NCBI GenBank assembly: GCA_051859505.1
Contig: JBHYFN010000014.1
Span: forward strand, 1 to 64,000
Length of the DNA stretch: 64,000 nt
Direction: 5' to 3'
Source of the DNA: JAFIEN01 sp051859505
GTDB taxonomy: Bacteria; Pseudomonadota; Alphaproteobacteria; Rhodobacterales; Rhodobacteraceae
Both the position numbers and the translations under genes were made by a program. The notes beneath the pieces were generated by a model. It did no database searches. It had not been told where the DNA came from and saw only the letters and a program-made list of their open reading frames with translations. Below are positions 32,359 to 41,261 of the stretch, in pieces (position 1 is the first letter of the stretch; the number at the start of each line of letters is the position of its first letter).

Positions 32359-33711
32359 ATGAATCACAGGCCAACCCAGCCAGCCAGCCGCAGCACCCGA
32401 CCGAAAGCAAACCCGCCGCCGCCGCTGGGCCGTCTGCTTCTGGTGCTGCTCGTTGCCATCACCGCCGGAGGGCCCGCCTTGGCCGAGAACCGTATCGACC
32501 GTATCCGCCCCGATGCGCCCTATCTGGCCCGCTTCGGCCCCCATGCCATCGGCGTGACGACCCTCGACCTTGTCAATCCCGGCCAGGTCGACATCGCCAA
32601 CAGCACCGCCACCTCTGCCCCGGTTTACGACCGGCCGCTGACGGTCGAGCTGTGGTATCCGGCCGTCGACAGCACCCTGCCCGGCGGCACCTATGAGGTG
32701 ATGCTGCGCGACGGGGTGACAGAGGTCGCCCTGCAGGGCCGCGCCGCCCGCGATGCCGAGCCCCTGACGGGCGAGGCCTATCCGCTTGTGATCCTGTCGC
32801 ATGGCTATCCGGGCAACCGGTTCCTGCTGGCCCATCTGGGCGAGAACCTCGCCTCCAAGGGCTATGTCGTGGCCTCGATCGACCATACCGACAGCACCTA
32901 CGAGACGCAGTCGGCCTTCGGCTCGACCCTGGTCAACCGCCCCTGGGACCAGCGCTTCGTTCTGGATACGCTGGCCACGCTTGACGGCCCGCTGGGCGAG
33001 GTGATCGACGCCGAAAGGGCCGGGGTGATCGGCTATTCGATGGGCGGCTATGGCGCGCTTGTCCTGGCCGGGGCGGGGGTCACGGCCGAGGCGGTGGAGT
33101 TCGGCTTTGCCCCGCCGCAGCGCCTGCTCGAGCGCAACCTTGCCGGCAGCCCCGCGCATCAGACGCTTCAGGATCCGCGCCTTCGGGCCGTGGTGGCCTT
33201 CGGGCCCTGGGGGCGCAATGCCGATCTTTGGGATGCCGAGGGGCTTTCGGCGATCTCGACGCCGCTCCTGCTGATCGCGGGCTCGGCGGATGACATCTCG
33301 GGCTATGGTCCGATGCGCAGCATCTTTGACGAGACGACCGGAACCACCCGGCATCTTCTGACCTTCGACGGGGCCGGCCACAATGCCGGCGCGCCGATCC
33401 CTGCGCCGGCGGAAAGCTGGACGCCGGTCGCCGAAGGCAACGGGGCCACCTTCGACCATTATGCCGATCCGGTCTGGGATACGGTGCGGATGAACAATAT
33501 CAGCGCCCATTTCGTGACCGCTTTCCTTGATCTGCACCTGCGCGGCGACCGCGAGAAGGCCGCCTATCTTGACCTTGTCCCCGAGGCCGAGGCCGGCGTG
33601 ATCGACCGCGACGAGGATGGCCATGCGACCGAGGCGCATAGCTACTGGCACGGCTTTCCCGACCGCACCGCCCTTGGCCTGCGGTTCGAAACGCGGGCGC
33701 GGGGTCAGTAG
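32359..33711 (+). CDS. Secreted alpha/beta hydrolase (dienelactone hydrolase/PAF-AH-like)
   Basis: A 450-residue exported hydrolase. An N-terminal signal sequence (LGRLLLVLLVAITAGGPALA) precedes the mature protein. The nucleophile elbow is GYSMGGYG, with an oxyanion region VILSHGYPGNR and a likely His in DGAGHNAG. Such enzymes hydrolyse esters; the substrate is unknown. The ATG at 32359 is preferred over one at 32329 because AAGAAGAG lies before it. It is divergent from the epimerase gene. Confidence 0.85.
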   Translation: MNHRPTQPASRSTRPKANPPPPLGRLLLVLLVAITAGGPALAENRIDRIRPDAPYLARFGPHAIGVTTLDLVNPGQVDIANSTATSAPVYDRPLTVELWYPAVDSTLPGGTYEVMLRDGVTEVALQGRAARDAEPLTGEAYPLVILSHGYPGNRFLLAHLGENLASKGYVVASIDHTDSTYETQSAFGSTLVNRPWDQRFVLDTLATLDGPLGEVIDAERAGVIGYSMGGYGALVLAGAGVTAEAVEFGFAPPQRLLERNLAGSPAHQTLQDPRLRAVVAFGPWGRNADLWDAEGLSAISTPLLLIAGSADDISGYGPMRSIFDETTGTTRHLLTFDGAGHNAGAPIPAPAESWTPVAEGNGATFDHYADPVWDTVRMNNISAHFVTAFLDLHLRGDREKAAYLDLVPEAEAGVIDRDEDGHATEAHSYWHGFPDRTALGLRFETRARGQ

Positions 33712-33850
33712 AGCGGGGCCAGTAGCGCCCCGTCCGGCGGCACCACCGCAGGCCCCGCCCAAGGATAGAGATTGCCCTTGGCAGCCGTGCCTGCCACAAT
33801 ATGTGCCAAGAACACAAACGCAGGCAGAACACGGGCAGAACGGGGGCAGC

Positions 33851-35809
33851 ATGGCCGAAGACCTACTTTCGGGATCCGGGCAGGACGACTATTCCGCCTC
33901 CTCGATCGAGGTGCTCGAGGGGCTGGAACCCGTCCGCAAGCGCCCCGGCATGTATATCGGCGGCACCGATGAACGCGCGCTGCATCACCTTGTGGCCGAA
34001 GTGCTTGACAATTCGATGGACGAGGCGGTGGCCGGTCACGCCACCCGCATCGAGGTCGAGCTGCACGAGGATTACAGCGTCACGATCCGCGACAACGGCC
34101 GCGGCATCCCGGTGGACCCCCATCCCAAGTTCCCCGACAAGAGCGCGCTCGAGGTGATCCTCTGCACGCTGCACGCGGGGGGCAAGTTCTCGGGCAAGGC
34201 CTATCAGACCTCGGGCGGCCTGCATGGCGTGGGGGCCTCGGTCGTCAATGCGCTGTCGGATTCGATGGTGGTGCAGGTCGCGCGGAACAAGACGCTGCAC
34301 GAGCAGCGCTTTTCGCGCGGCGTGCCGCTTGGCCCGGTGGAAAACCTCGGCCCCGTCCAGAATCGGCGCGGCACGACCGTGACCTTCCATGCCGACGAGC
34401 AGATCTTCGGCCATCACCGCTTTCGCCCCGCGCGCCTGCTCAAGATGGTGCGCTCGAAGGCGTATCTCTTTTCGGGCGTCGAGATCCGCTGGAAATCCGC
34501 CATCCCCGACGGCGACACGCCCCTCGAGGCGGTCTTCCACTTCCCCGGCGGCCTCTCCGACTACCTGCGCGAAACGCTGGGCGCTGCCACCACCTATGCC
34601 GACGCGCCCTTCGCCGGCACGGTGGAATTCGGCGAAAAATTCGGTGTGCCCGGCAAGGTCGAATGGGCGATCAACTGGACGCCGGCGCGCGACGGCTTCA
34701 TCCAGTCCTATTGCAACACGGTCCCCACGCCCGAAGGCGGCACGCATGAGGCGGGCTTCTGGGCCGCGATCCTGAAGGGCGTGCGCGGCTATGGCGAGCT
34801 GGTGAACAACCGCAAGGCCAAGGAGATCACGCGCGATGATCTGTTGGCGGGGGGCTGTGCGCTGGTCTCGTGCTTCATCCGCGAGCCGGAATTCGTGGGC
34901 CAGACCAAGGACCGCCTTGCCACGGCGGACGCCGCCCGTCTGGTCGAAGGGGCGGTGCGCGACCATTTCGACAACTGGCTGGCGGCGAACACGAAATCTG
35001 CGGGCGCGATCCTCGATTTCCTCGTCCTGCGCGCCGAGGAACGCCTGCGCCGCCGGCAGGAGAAGGAAACCCAGCGCAAGTCCGCCACCAAGAAGCTGCG
35101 CCTGCCCGGCAAGCTGACCGATTGCACCGCCAAAAGCCGCGAAGGGACCGAGCTTTTCATCGTCGAGGGCGATAGCGCGGGGGGCAGCGCCAAGGGTGCC
35201 CGCAACCGCGAGACGCAGGCCCTTCTGCCGCTCAAGGGCAAGATCCTGAACGTGCTGGGCGCGGCCTCCTCGAAACTGGGCCAGAATGCCGAGATCAGCG
35301 ACCTCTGCGAGGCGCTGGGCACCGGCATGGGCACGAAATTCAACCTTGATGATCTGCGCTACGAAAAGATCATCATCATGACCGACGCCGATGTCGACGG
35401 GGCGCATATCGCCTCGCTTCTGATGACCTTCTTCTTCGCCCAGATGCGGCCGCTGATCGACCAGGGCCATCTGTTCCTCGCCTGCCCGCCGCTTTACCGG
35501 CTGACGCAGGGGCCGCGCCGCGTCTATGTGGCCGATGAGGCGGGGAAAGAGGAATGGCTCGCCAAGGGCCTTGGCGGCAAGGGCAAGATCGACGTGCAGC
35601 GCTTCAAGGGGCTGGGCGAGATGGATGCCAAGGATCTCAAGGAAACCACGATGGACCCCGCCACCCGCAAGCTGATCCGGGTGACATTGCAGGACGACAT
35701 GCCGGGCGAGACGGCCGATCTGGTCGAGCGGCTGATGGGCAAGAAGCCCGAGCTGCGGTTCCAGTTCATCCAGGAGAATGCGCGTTTCGTGGAGGAGCTG
35801 GATGTCTGA
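33851..35809 (+). CDS. parE: DNA topoisomerase IV subunit B
   Basis: A 652-residue type IIA topoisomerase B subunit. The GHKL ATPase site is seen in EVLDNSMDEAVAG, DNGRGIPVD and the GGLHGVGASVVNALS lid, and the TOPRIM domain has EGDSAGG (about residue 437) and DADVDGAH (about 513). Length and the ...KLPGKLTD region indicate ParE rather than the longer GyrB. It decatenates chromosomes with ParC, which is not in the window. A short GGGCAG-type repeat precedes the start. Confidence 0.93.
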   Translation: MAEDLLSGSGQDDYSASSIEVLEGLEPVRKRPGMYIGGTDERALHHLVAEVLDNSMDEAVAGHATRIEVELHEDYSVTIRDNGRGIPVDPHPKFPDKSALEVILCTLHAGGKFSGKAYQTSGGLHGVGASVVNALSDSMVVQVARNKTLHEQRFSRGVPLGPVENLGPVQNRRGTTVTFHADEQIFGHHRFRPARLLKMVRSKAYLFSGVEIRWKSAIPDGDTPLEAVFHFPGGLSDYLRETLGAATTYADAPFAGTVEFGEKFGVPGKVEWAINWTPARDGFIQSYCNTVPTPEGGTHEAGFWAAILKGVRGYGELVNNRKAKEITRDDLLAGGCALVSCFIREPEFVGQTKDRLATADAARLVEGAVRDHFDNWLAANTKSAGAILDFLVLRAEERLRRRQEKETQRKSATKKLRLPGKLTDCTAKSREGTELFIVEGDSAGGSAKGARNRETQALLPLKGKILNVLGAASSKLGQNAEISDLCEALGTGMGTKFNLDDLRYEKIIIMTDADVDGAHIASLLMTFFFAQMRPLIDQGHLFLACPPLYRLTQGPRRVYVADEAGKEEWLAKGLGGKGKIDVQRFKGLGEMDAKDLKETTMDPATRKLIRVTLQDDMPGETADLVERLMGKKPELRFQFIQENARFVEELDV

Positions 35810-36290
35810 TCTTCGTGGGAAAAGTCTTGTCGCATGGATCTTTGGGATGGGAATGCTTGTCGCCTCGGTCGAAGCCAATGCATTCGGTCGGGACGACCTC
35901 TGGCAAAGCGGCTTCGGACAAGGCGTCTGTGAAGCAATCGTCACTTACGGTGCGGGCAACCAGATCCTCGTCGCGTGCGAATGTGGCGCGGGACGCGCCG
36001 TCACCGGCATTTCCTTCATGCTGGCCGGACGTTCGCCAACGGGCTCGGCGATCACACTGACATTCGATGGCCAGAACCCGCGCGACTTCAACCTCTGGGA
36101 CGGGCGTATACCGTCCCACTGCCACGCTTGCGCCGCCAATTTCGACGCTGTTCTGGATCTGTTCAGGAGCAGAAACAGTGTGCACGTCAGGTTCGAGAAT
36201 GGTGACTCTGCGGTGTTCACGCTAAACGGGGCGGCAGAAGCGATTGGAGATTGTCCGGCCGACTTCTGGCGAACCGATCTTCTGGATTAG
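35802..36290 (+). CDS. Small secreted protein of unknown function
   Basis: A 162-residue protein that I do not recognise. A signal peptide (LVAWIFGMGMLVASVEANA) precedes a mature domain rich in beta-strands with six cysteines (VCEAIV, ACECG, HCHAC, DCPADF), which could form disulfides in the periplasm. The ATG lies inside the end of parE (8-base overlap), with GGAGGAG upstream, so it is translationally coupled to parE. Base composition is less GC-biased than parE, hinting at a younger or acquired gene. Confidence 0.7.
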   Translation: MSDLRGKSLVAWIFGMGMLVASVEANAFGRDDLWQSGFGQGVCEAIVTYGAGNQILVACECGAGRAVTGISFMLAGRSPTGSAITLTFDGQNPRDFNLWDGRIPSHCHACAANFDAVLDLFRSRNSVHVRFENGDSAVFTLNGAAEAIGDCPADFWRTDLLD

Positions 36291-36326
36291 GCAGTCGGCA
36301 CGAGGTCGACGAACGAACGCCCCCCT

Positions 36327-39017
36327 CTACCCCCGGATCAACTGCGCCTCGTGCCGTTTGAGGAACCGCCGCGCGGTGGGGCCATACTGGTTCAGATCGA
36401 CGCGGAGGTCGGGGAAGATCGCGAAAAGCTCTGCGCGGGCGGGGTCCGAGATCGCGTCGATGCCAAGCGTGCCGGGATGAAAGCTCTCGGTCGCGGCGCC
36501 ATGGGCATAGACGACCTCGTGCTGGTCCAGCAGGAAATGCACATAGGTCACGCTGGGCATCGGCTCTGACGTGACGCTCAGCCCATCCACAAGATGGGTT
36601 GCGGCAACCAGCACCTCGGATTCGCCGAACAAGAGTTCCGCGCGGTAGCCCTGAAACAGCAGCCGGTGCTGGGGCGAGACGATCAGGTCGCTCTCCAGCC
36701 CGCGCAGCGCGGCGGGGCGGATACGGATCGGCGCGAAACGCCCCGTCGCGGGCACGCGCCGCGCCTCGATCCAGCGGACGGGTTGCAGCCCGTGATCGCG
36801 CGTCACCACCATGTCGCCGATGCGCAGCTGTTCGACCGGAACGGCCCCCCGCGCGGTGGCGATGCGGGTGCCGGCGGTGAAGCAGAGGATATGCTCGATC
36901 CCCTCGAAATAAAGGGTCGAGCCGTTGTCCAGCAGAACCGAGCCGCTGTAGCTGGTGTTGCCGCTGGCGTTGACGAAAGTATCGGTGATCGTCAGCGTCG
37001 AGAGATCGGCCAGCGTGCCCAGATCCAGCGTATCGCCGCCGCCCGTGCTTTCGCCCTCGTCCCCGCCATAGATGTGGATATCGCCGGTCTCGCCCAGATC
37101 CTCGAGCAGGAACAGATCGTCGCCATCCCCGCCATAGGCCGTGTCACCGCTGTCGAAGGTGATCGTGTCGTCGCCCGCGCCGCCATAAAGCGTATCCCTG
37201 CCGGTGCCGCCGAACAGCGTGTCGTTGCCATCCCCGCCATGGATCTCGTCATCGCCGGCGCCGCCATAGATCGTGTCATTGCCATCGCCGCCGAACAGCA
37301 GGTCATTGCCCCCGGCCTCGCGCACATCGACCGATGTGTCATTGGTCGAGACGACATAGAGATTGTCGATGCCGAAGGATTCGTCATCCACATCCGACAT
37401 CGCGGTCGAGCCGAAGCCGATGGTGATCTGGTCGTCGCCATAGCCCTCGGCCTCGAGCCGGACGCGCCAGACCTGATCGGGCCAGCCGCTGAAGCCGAGG
37501 TTGGTGCCCGTGTCCGTCAGGACGAAGCTGTAGGTATACTCCACCCCGTCGATCGTGACGGACCCGGTCCGGTCGCCGAAATAGGCGCTGTCCGAGGCCG
37601 AGAACAGCTCGCTCGTGATCTGTTGGCCGTTGACATACAGCTGAAAGGCATCGCCCTCGGGCCCGGCGCTCCAGGTCGGGTCGGCCGCGTCCCAGCTGTC
37701 GATGATATAGAGGTCGAACTCGACCACCACCGAATTGTAGCCATCCGCGAGGTCGAAGGTCTTTTCCGTCAGCGGCCCGCCGCTCGAATCGCCGTCGGTG
37801 CCGGCAAAACGGCCGAGGAAGGATCCGAACTGCCCGCCGTTCTCGGTGGTCGGATCGCTCCAGCCCGCGGCGCCATCCGAGAAATCCTCGAACGAGACGA
37901 CCACCGCATCGACCGGCGTGGCCGTGTCGCCATAGATCAGGTCATCGCCCGAGCCGCCATAGATCGTGTCGGACCCGCCCCCGCCATGGAGGATGTCGTC
38001 GCCGAACTGACCGAACAGCGTGTCGTCACCAGACCCGCCAAAGATCGTGTCATCAAGGCCGCCCGCGCCATAGTCATAGGTCTGGTTGCCGCCTTCGATC
38101 AGGGCGAGGGGGGTGCCCTCCTCGTCCTGCAGAAACCAGTTGTGATCCTCGAAAGTGGGCTGGACATAGCTGTCCCCCGGCTGGATCGTCGCGTAGTAGA
38201 CGGGCGTTCCCGTGCCGTCGATCCACCACAGCTCGACCGGGCCATCGGCGCTGTTGACGACGGTCAGATCCGTCGCCGCGCCGCCGCCGGACGGATGCTG
38301 GCCGGGGTCCAGCACGATGCCGTCGCCATAGACGGTATCGTCGCCATCGCCGGCAAAGACCGTGTCATTGCCCTGACCGGCGACGATCACATCGTCGTTG
38401 GTTCCGGCGAAGTTGTCGTTGCCATCGACCCGTTCGCCCTGCGGATCGCCGGTATAGCTCGCGTCGATCAGGTCATCGCCCGTCGTCCCCTCGATCGTGC
38501 CGTCCGGCAGGTTCAGGACATAGCGATCCGCATACATGTTGTAGACATCGGTACCATTCGCCGGTTGCGCGGTGCCCAGGGTGATCGACTGGATCGGCTT
38601 GGCTTCAAGCGCGTCCGACATCGCATTGGGGCCGGTGGCCGGCGGCAGGATGTACAGCCGGCCATCGGTATCCTGCATGATGGACAGCGCCAGGGTCGCG
38701 GTGGTGCCGTCGGTATAGGTGATGACCGAATTGCCATAGCTCATGCCGGCGTCGAAGACGCGCGGCCCCTCGCCGTCGATCCAGAAGGCTTCGTTGGCAA
38801 CCGCGTTATTGGCATTGTAGCTGGTCGCATCGCCATCCGCGCCCGGGCCGCTGACCGGGTCGGGTGACAGCGTCGCCACATTCGAGGCCAGCGGATCGGC
38901 AAGGCTGCCGAAGCTCAGGCCTTCGAGCGCCTGGTGGTTCTCGGATGTCTGGTTGCCCTCGACCGTGTCGATGATCGGGCCGAAGCCAAGATAGAAGACG
39001 TAGAACGTGGTTGCCAT
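36327..39017 (-). CDS. RTX-repeat protein with VHL-like beta domain and C-terminal Hint domain
   Basis: An 896-residue, very acidic protein with no classical signal, expected to leave through a type I secretion system. Order of parts: an N-terminal region (1-180), calcium-binding GGxGxDxux nonapeptides (about 185-235), a VHL-beta-like stretch (about 246-312: TVVNSADGPVELWWIDG, GDSYVQPTF, NWFLQD), more RTX repeats (315-365), a jellyroll/lectin-like domain (376-560), RTX repeats (566-650), and a Hint domain (from about 711: CFTAGTRIATARG, VEQLRIGDMVVTRDHG). Hint domains can self-cleave; no intein-type splice partner follows. It stands alone. Confidence 0.88.
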   Translation of the reverse strand: MATTFYVFYLGFGPIIDTVEGNQTSENHQALEGLSFGSLADPLASNVATLSPDPVSGPGADGDATSYNANNAVANEAFWIDGEGPRVFDAGMSYGNSVITYTDGTTATLALSIMQDTDGRLYILPPATGPNAMSDALEAKPIQSITLGTAQPANGTDVYNMYADRYVLNLPDGTIEGTTGDDLIDASYTGDPQGERVDGNDNFAGTNDDVIVAGQGNDTVFAGDGDDTVYGDGIVLDPGQHPSGGGAATDLTVVNSADGPVELWWIDGTGTPVYYATIQPGDSYVQPTFEDHNWFLQDEEGTPLALIEGGNQTYDYGAGGLDDTIFGGSGDDTLFGQFGDDILHGGGGSDTIYGGSGDDLIYGDTATPVDAVVVSFEDFSDGAAGWSDPTTENGGQFGSFLGRFAGTDGDSSGGPLTEKTFDLADGYNSVVVEFDLYIIDSWDAADPTWSAGPEGDAFQLYVNGQQITSELFSASDSAYFGDRTGSVTIDGVEYTYSFVLTDTGTNLGFSGWPDQVWRVRLEAEGYGDDQITIGFGSTAMSDVDDESFGIDNLYVVSTNDTSVDVREAGGNDLLFGGDGNDTIYGGAGDDEIHGGDGNDTLFGGTGRDTLYGGAGDDTITFDSGDTAYGGDGDDLFLLEDLGETGDIHIYGGDEGESTGGGDTLDLGTLADLSTLTITDTFVNASGNTSYSGSVLLDNGSTLYFEGIEHILCFTAGTRIATARGAVPVEQLRIGDMVVTRDHGLQPVRWIEARRVPATGRFAPIRIRPAALRGLESDLIVSPQHRLLFQGYRAELLFGESEVLVAATHLVDGLSVTSEPMPSVTYVHFLLDQHEVVYAHGAATESFHPGTLGIDAISDPARAELFAIFPDLRVDLNQYGPTARRFLKRHEAQLIRG

Positions 39018-39503
39018 CGTCAGCTCCCCCCAGAGCGCGAGGTGTCGTCATGGCGGACCGGGACCGAGGCAGGAGCGGAGGCAGGCGCACAGGCAGGCGC
39101 ACGGGCAGGCGCACGGGCAGGCGCACGGGCAGGCGCACGGGCAGGCGCACGGGCAGGCCTGCACGCGAAACCGCCCCGGCGGCCGAAGGCCGGCGCAGGG
39201 CGCCGACGTCCCGCCAACCCGTCGGTGACGGTTGCCCAACCGTGCCGACATTGCCTTGTGATTCTGCTGCTCACCTAGCCCACCACTACCGATACGAACC
39301 TCTTGCCCGATCCTCCGTCGTCCATCAGGCCGACAGGGCTAGGGCATTTTGATTGACGAACCGCTAATCCTCGAATTCGACAGAAAAGCGGCGCAACTCT
39401 TGGCCAAAGATGGCGAAAACACGGAGTTTTCGGCGCGCCGCAATCTGGGGTGGTGGCCTGGCTGCCTCTGGTCAACGGCCCGCCGGGGCGGATAGGCTGG
39501 GCC
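39018..39503. other. 486-base gap upstream of the RTX gene
   Basis: Holds the 12-bp tandem array at 39081-39152 and otherwise ordinary sequence. The stretch 39230-39420 is less GC-rich and probably contains the promoters for the RTX gene or the lipoprotein, but no clear hexamer pair could be fixed. Small open frames here translate the repeat and are not supported. Confidence 0.5.
39081..39152. repeat. Tandem repeat, six copies of a 12-bp unit
   Basis: Six adjacent copies of GCAGGCGCACGG, the first with one change, followed by a degenerate seventh. It lies 64 bases upstream of the RTX gene start. There are no spacers, so it is not a CRISPR array. Confidence 0.92.
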
Positions 39504-40184
39504 ATGCGCTTTGCTGTCCTTTTGTCTGCCCTGCTTGTCGTTGCCGCCTGCGGCCGCCCCCTGACCCCGGGCGAGGTGGCCTTTGCCCGCACCATGAAGG
39601 GCGCCGATTTCGATCCCGCGCCGGTGCGGCTGCATTCGGATCTTGCCATCGGCCCACCGATCACCCGCCCCGCGCCGCCCCGGCTGACCTGCCGGCAGCG
39701 CCTCTATCCGCCGCCCCAGGGCCCCACGATCCGGGCCCAGACCGGGGCGATGGCGATCTTCCGCTCGGTGCATTTCCGCTCGGACCTCTATGCCGAGGAT
39801 TTCACCGCCGGCTGGCCCGAAACCCTGCCGCTGGCGCAGGCCATGCTCTTTGCCCATGAGATGGTGCATGTCTGGCAATGGCAGAACCGCGAGATCACCG
39901 GCTACCATCCTTTGCGCGCGGCTTTCGAGCATGTCTCGACGCCCGATCCCTACCTTTTCGATCCCGATACGACCTTTCGGTTCCTCGACTACGGATACGA
40001 GCAGCAGGGCGCGATCATGGAGGAATATATCTGCTGCCGCGCGCTGGCGCCCGAGGCAGAGCGCACCGCGCGGCTGCATGCGATGCTGTCCGAGGTCTTC
40101 AGCCCGCCGCCGCTGGACCAGAGCCTGGCCGTCAACATCCTGATCCCCTGGAGCGGGGCCGAGATCGGCGGGATCTGCGATTGA
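39504..40184 (+). CDS. Lipoprotein with HExxH metallopeptidase-like motif
   Basis: A 226-residue lipoprotein. The signal MRFAVLLSALLVVAAC ends in a lipobox Cys. The central AHEMVHVWQWQ contains an HExxH zinc site, and an EEY about 50 residues later could supply a third ligand, so it may be a membrane-bound zinc peptidase or a degenerate relative. I do not know the family name. The ATG at 39504 is chosen because it gives a complete lipoprotein signal; an upstream ATG at 39450 would bury it. Confidence 0.78.
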   Translation: MRFAVLLSALLVVAACGRPLTPGEVAFARTMKGADFDPAPVRLHSDLAIGPPITRPAPPRLTCRQRLYPPPQGPTIRAQTGAMAIFRSVHFRSDLYAEDFTAGWPETLPLAQAMLFAHEMVHVWQWQNREITGYHPLRAAFEHVSTPDPYLFDPDTTFRFLDYGYEQQGAIMEEYICCRALAPEAERTARLHAMLSEVFSPPPLDQSLAVNILIPWSGAEIGGICD

Positions 40185-40212
40185 ACCGGCGCCGGTGCCC
40201 GAAAGCGCGCGC

Positions 40213-40671
40213 TCAGTCGGCCGACAGAAGCGGCGGGTCCTGGATCGCGCGGATATGGGCCAGCAGGTCCGCCACGCTCAGGCTGGTGGCAAGGGGCTGG
40301 CCCGTCTCGGTCTTCACCATGGCGTCGCCATCGTCGAAGAAGGCGCCATAGACCGGCATCGGGCTGCCGTGGCTGACCAGCGGGTCGCGGCCGTCGATCC
40401 GCATCACGATCCGGATCACCGGCAGGACGCCCGCATTGCGCGCCGCCAGCGTGGTCAGGTCGGTGGGCTGGATCACGAGGGCAGGGGCCATCGGCCCGTT
40501 GCCGCGCCCATCCGCCCCGTGGCAGGTGGCGCAGTGGTATTGATAAAGGTCGGCCCCGCTCTGTTCCGAGGCGCCATCGTCCTGCGCGGTCAGCGGTGCG
40601 GCGCAAAGGGCAAGCGCGGTTGCGATCGGGGCAAGGCCGCCCCTTGGGAATGCACGATGGGGCCGGGTCAC
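40213..40671 (-). CDS. Periplasmic c-type cytochrome
   Basis: A 152-residue exported mono-heme cytochrome c. A signal peptide (LAPIATALALCAAPLTAQ) is followed by the heme site CATCH and a likely axial Met in SPMPVYG. The GTG start at 40671 is chosen because AGGAG lies eight bases upstream; a TTG at 40677 overlapping the previous stop is the alternative. It is the second gene of a two-cytochrome unit and probably carries electrons in the periplasm; the partner oxidase or dehydrogenase is not in view. Confidence 0.85.
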   Translation of the reverse strand: MTRPHRAFPRGGLAPIATALALCAAPLTAQDDGASEQSGADLYQYHCATCHGADGRGNGPMAPALVIQPTDLTTLAARNAGVLPVIRIVMRIDGRDPLVSHGSPMPVYGAFFDDGDAMVKTETGQPLATSLSVADLLAHIRAIQDPPLLSAD

Positions 40672-40673
40672 GG

Positions 40674-41096
40674 TCAAGGCTCCTGCAAGCTTTCAAGGTA
40701 GTCCGCCAGTGCCAGCAGGACCACCGGGACGGGTGTGCCGGTTCCGTCGGGGTTTTCGACGATCACCGTCCGGCCCAGATCGCCGGCGCCAAATTCGGGC
40801 ATCACGCCGCGAACATGGGTGCCGCGTGTATAGCCATCAATCGTTGACATGACGTAATCGCGCGGAAACTCTCCGCCATTGGCGGCGCTCAGCCCCGTCA
40901 GATCCGGCGCATGGGGCGAAAGCGACAGCCCCATCGCCAGCGAGCCGCGCCCGTCGGCGCCGTGGCAGGCGGCACATTTGTCCATGAAGGCGGCCTGCCC
41001 GGAAACCTCGGGCTCTTCGGCCACGCAGGCCCCGAGCACAAAGGCCCCAAGGACGGCTGCGACCGGGGCGGATGCGCGCGCGCGCGGGTGTGTCAT
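40674..41096 (-). CDS. Lipoprotein c-type cytochrome
   Basis: A 140-residue mono-heme cytochrome c. The signal AAVLGAFVLGAC ends in a lipobox, so the protein is likely lipid-anchored. The heme motif is CAACH and the candidate axial Met is in GVMPEFG. Its stop lies at the start of the next cytochrome gene. The pair shares the KCAACHGADGRG/HCATCHGADGRG pattern and may have arisen by duplication. Confidence 0.87.
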   Translation of the reverse strand: MTHPRARASAPVAAVLGAFVLGACVAEEPEVSGQAAFMDKCAACHGADGRGSLAMGLSLSPHAPDLTGLSAANGGEFPRDYVMSTIDGYTRGTHVRGVMPEFGAGDLGRTVIVENPDGTGTPVPVVLLALADYLESLQEP

Positions 41097-41261
41097 CTGC
41101 TGCCTCCTCTCCGGCCTCTGGTCCGGTTGGCGGTATCATGCGGCCTGAGCGCTCAAAGGTCCAGCCTCCTGCCATCACAGCCGCCCGAAAGGGGCCCGCC
41201 TTGACCCCGGAGGCCGCAGCGCTCAAGGTCCGCCGCGCAAGGCAGGTAGCGGGAACACCCC

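Noticed and set aside
33863..35944. 693-codon open frame opposite parE
   Set aside because: An antisense shadow of parE; no ribosome-binding site or family match.
36594..38867. 757-codon open frame opposite the RTX gene
   Set aside because: Its repetitive look is the reverse complement of the RTX nonapeptides.
39081..39152. Possible CRISPR array
   Set aside because: The 12-bp units are directly adjacent without spacers, and no cas genes are present.
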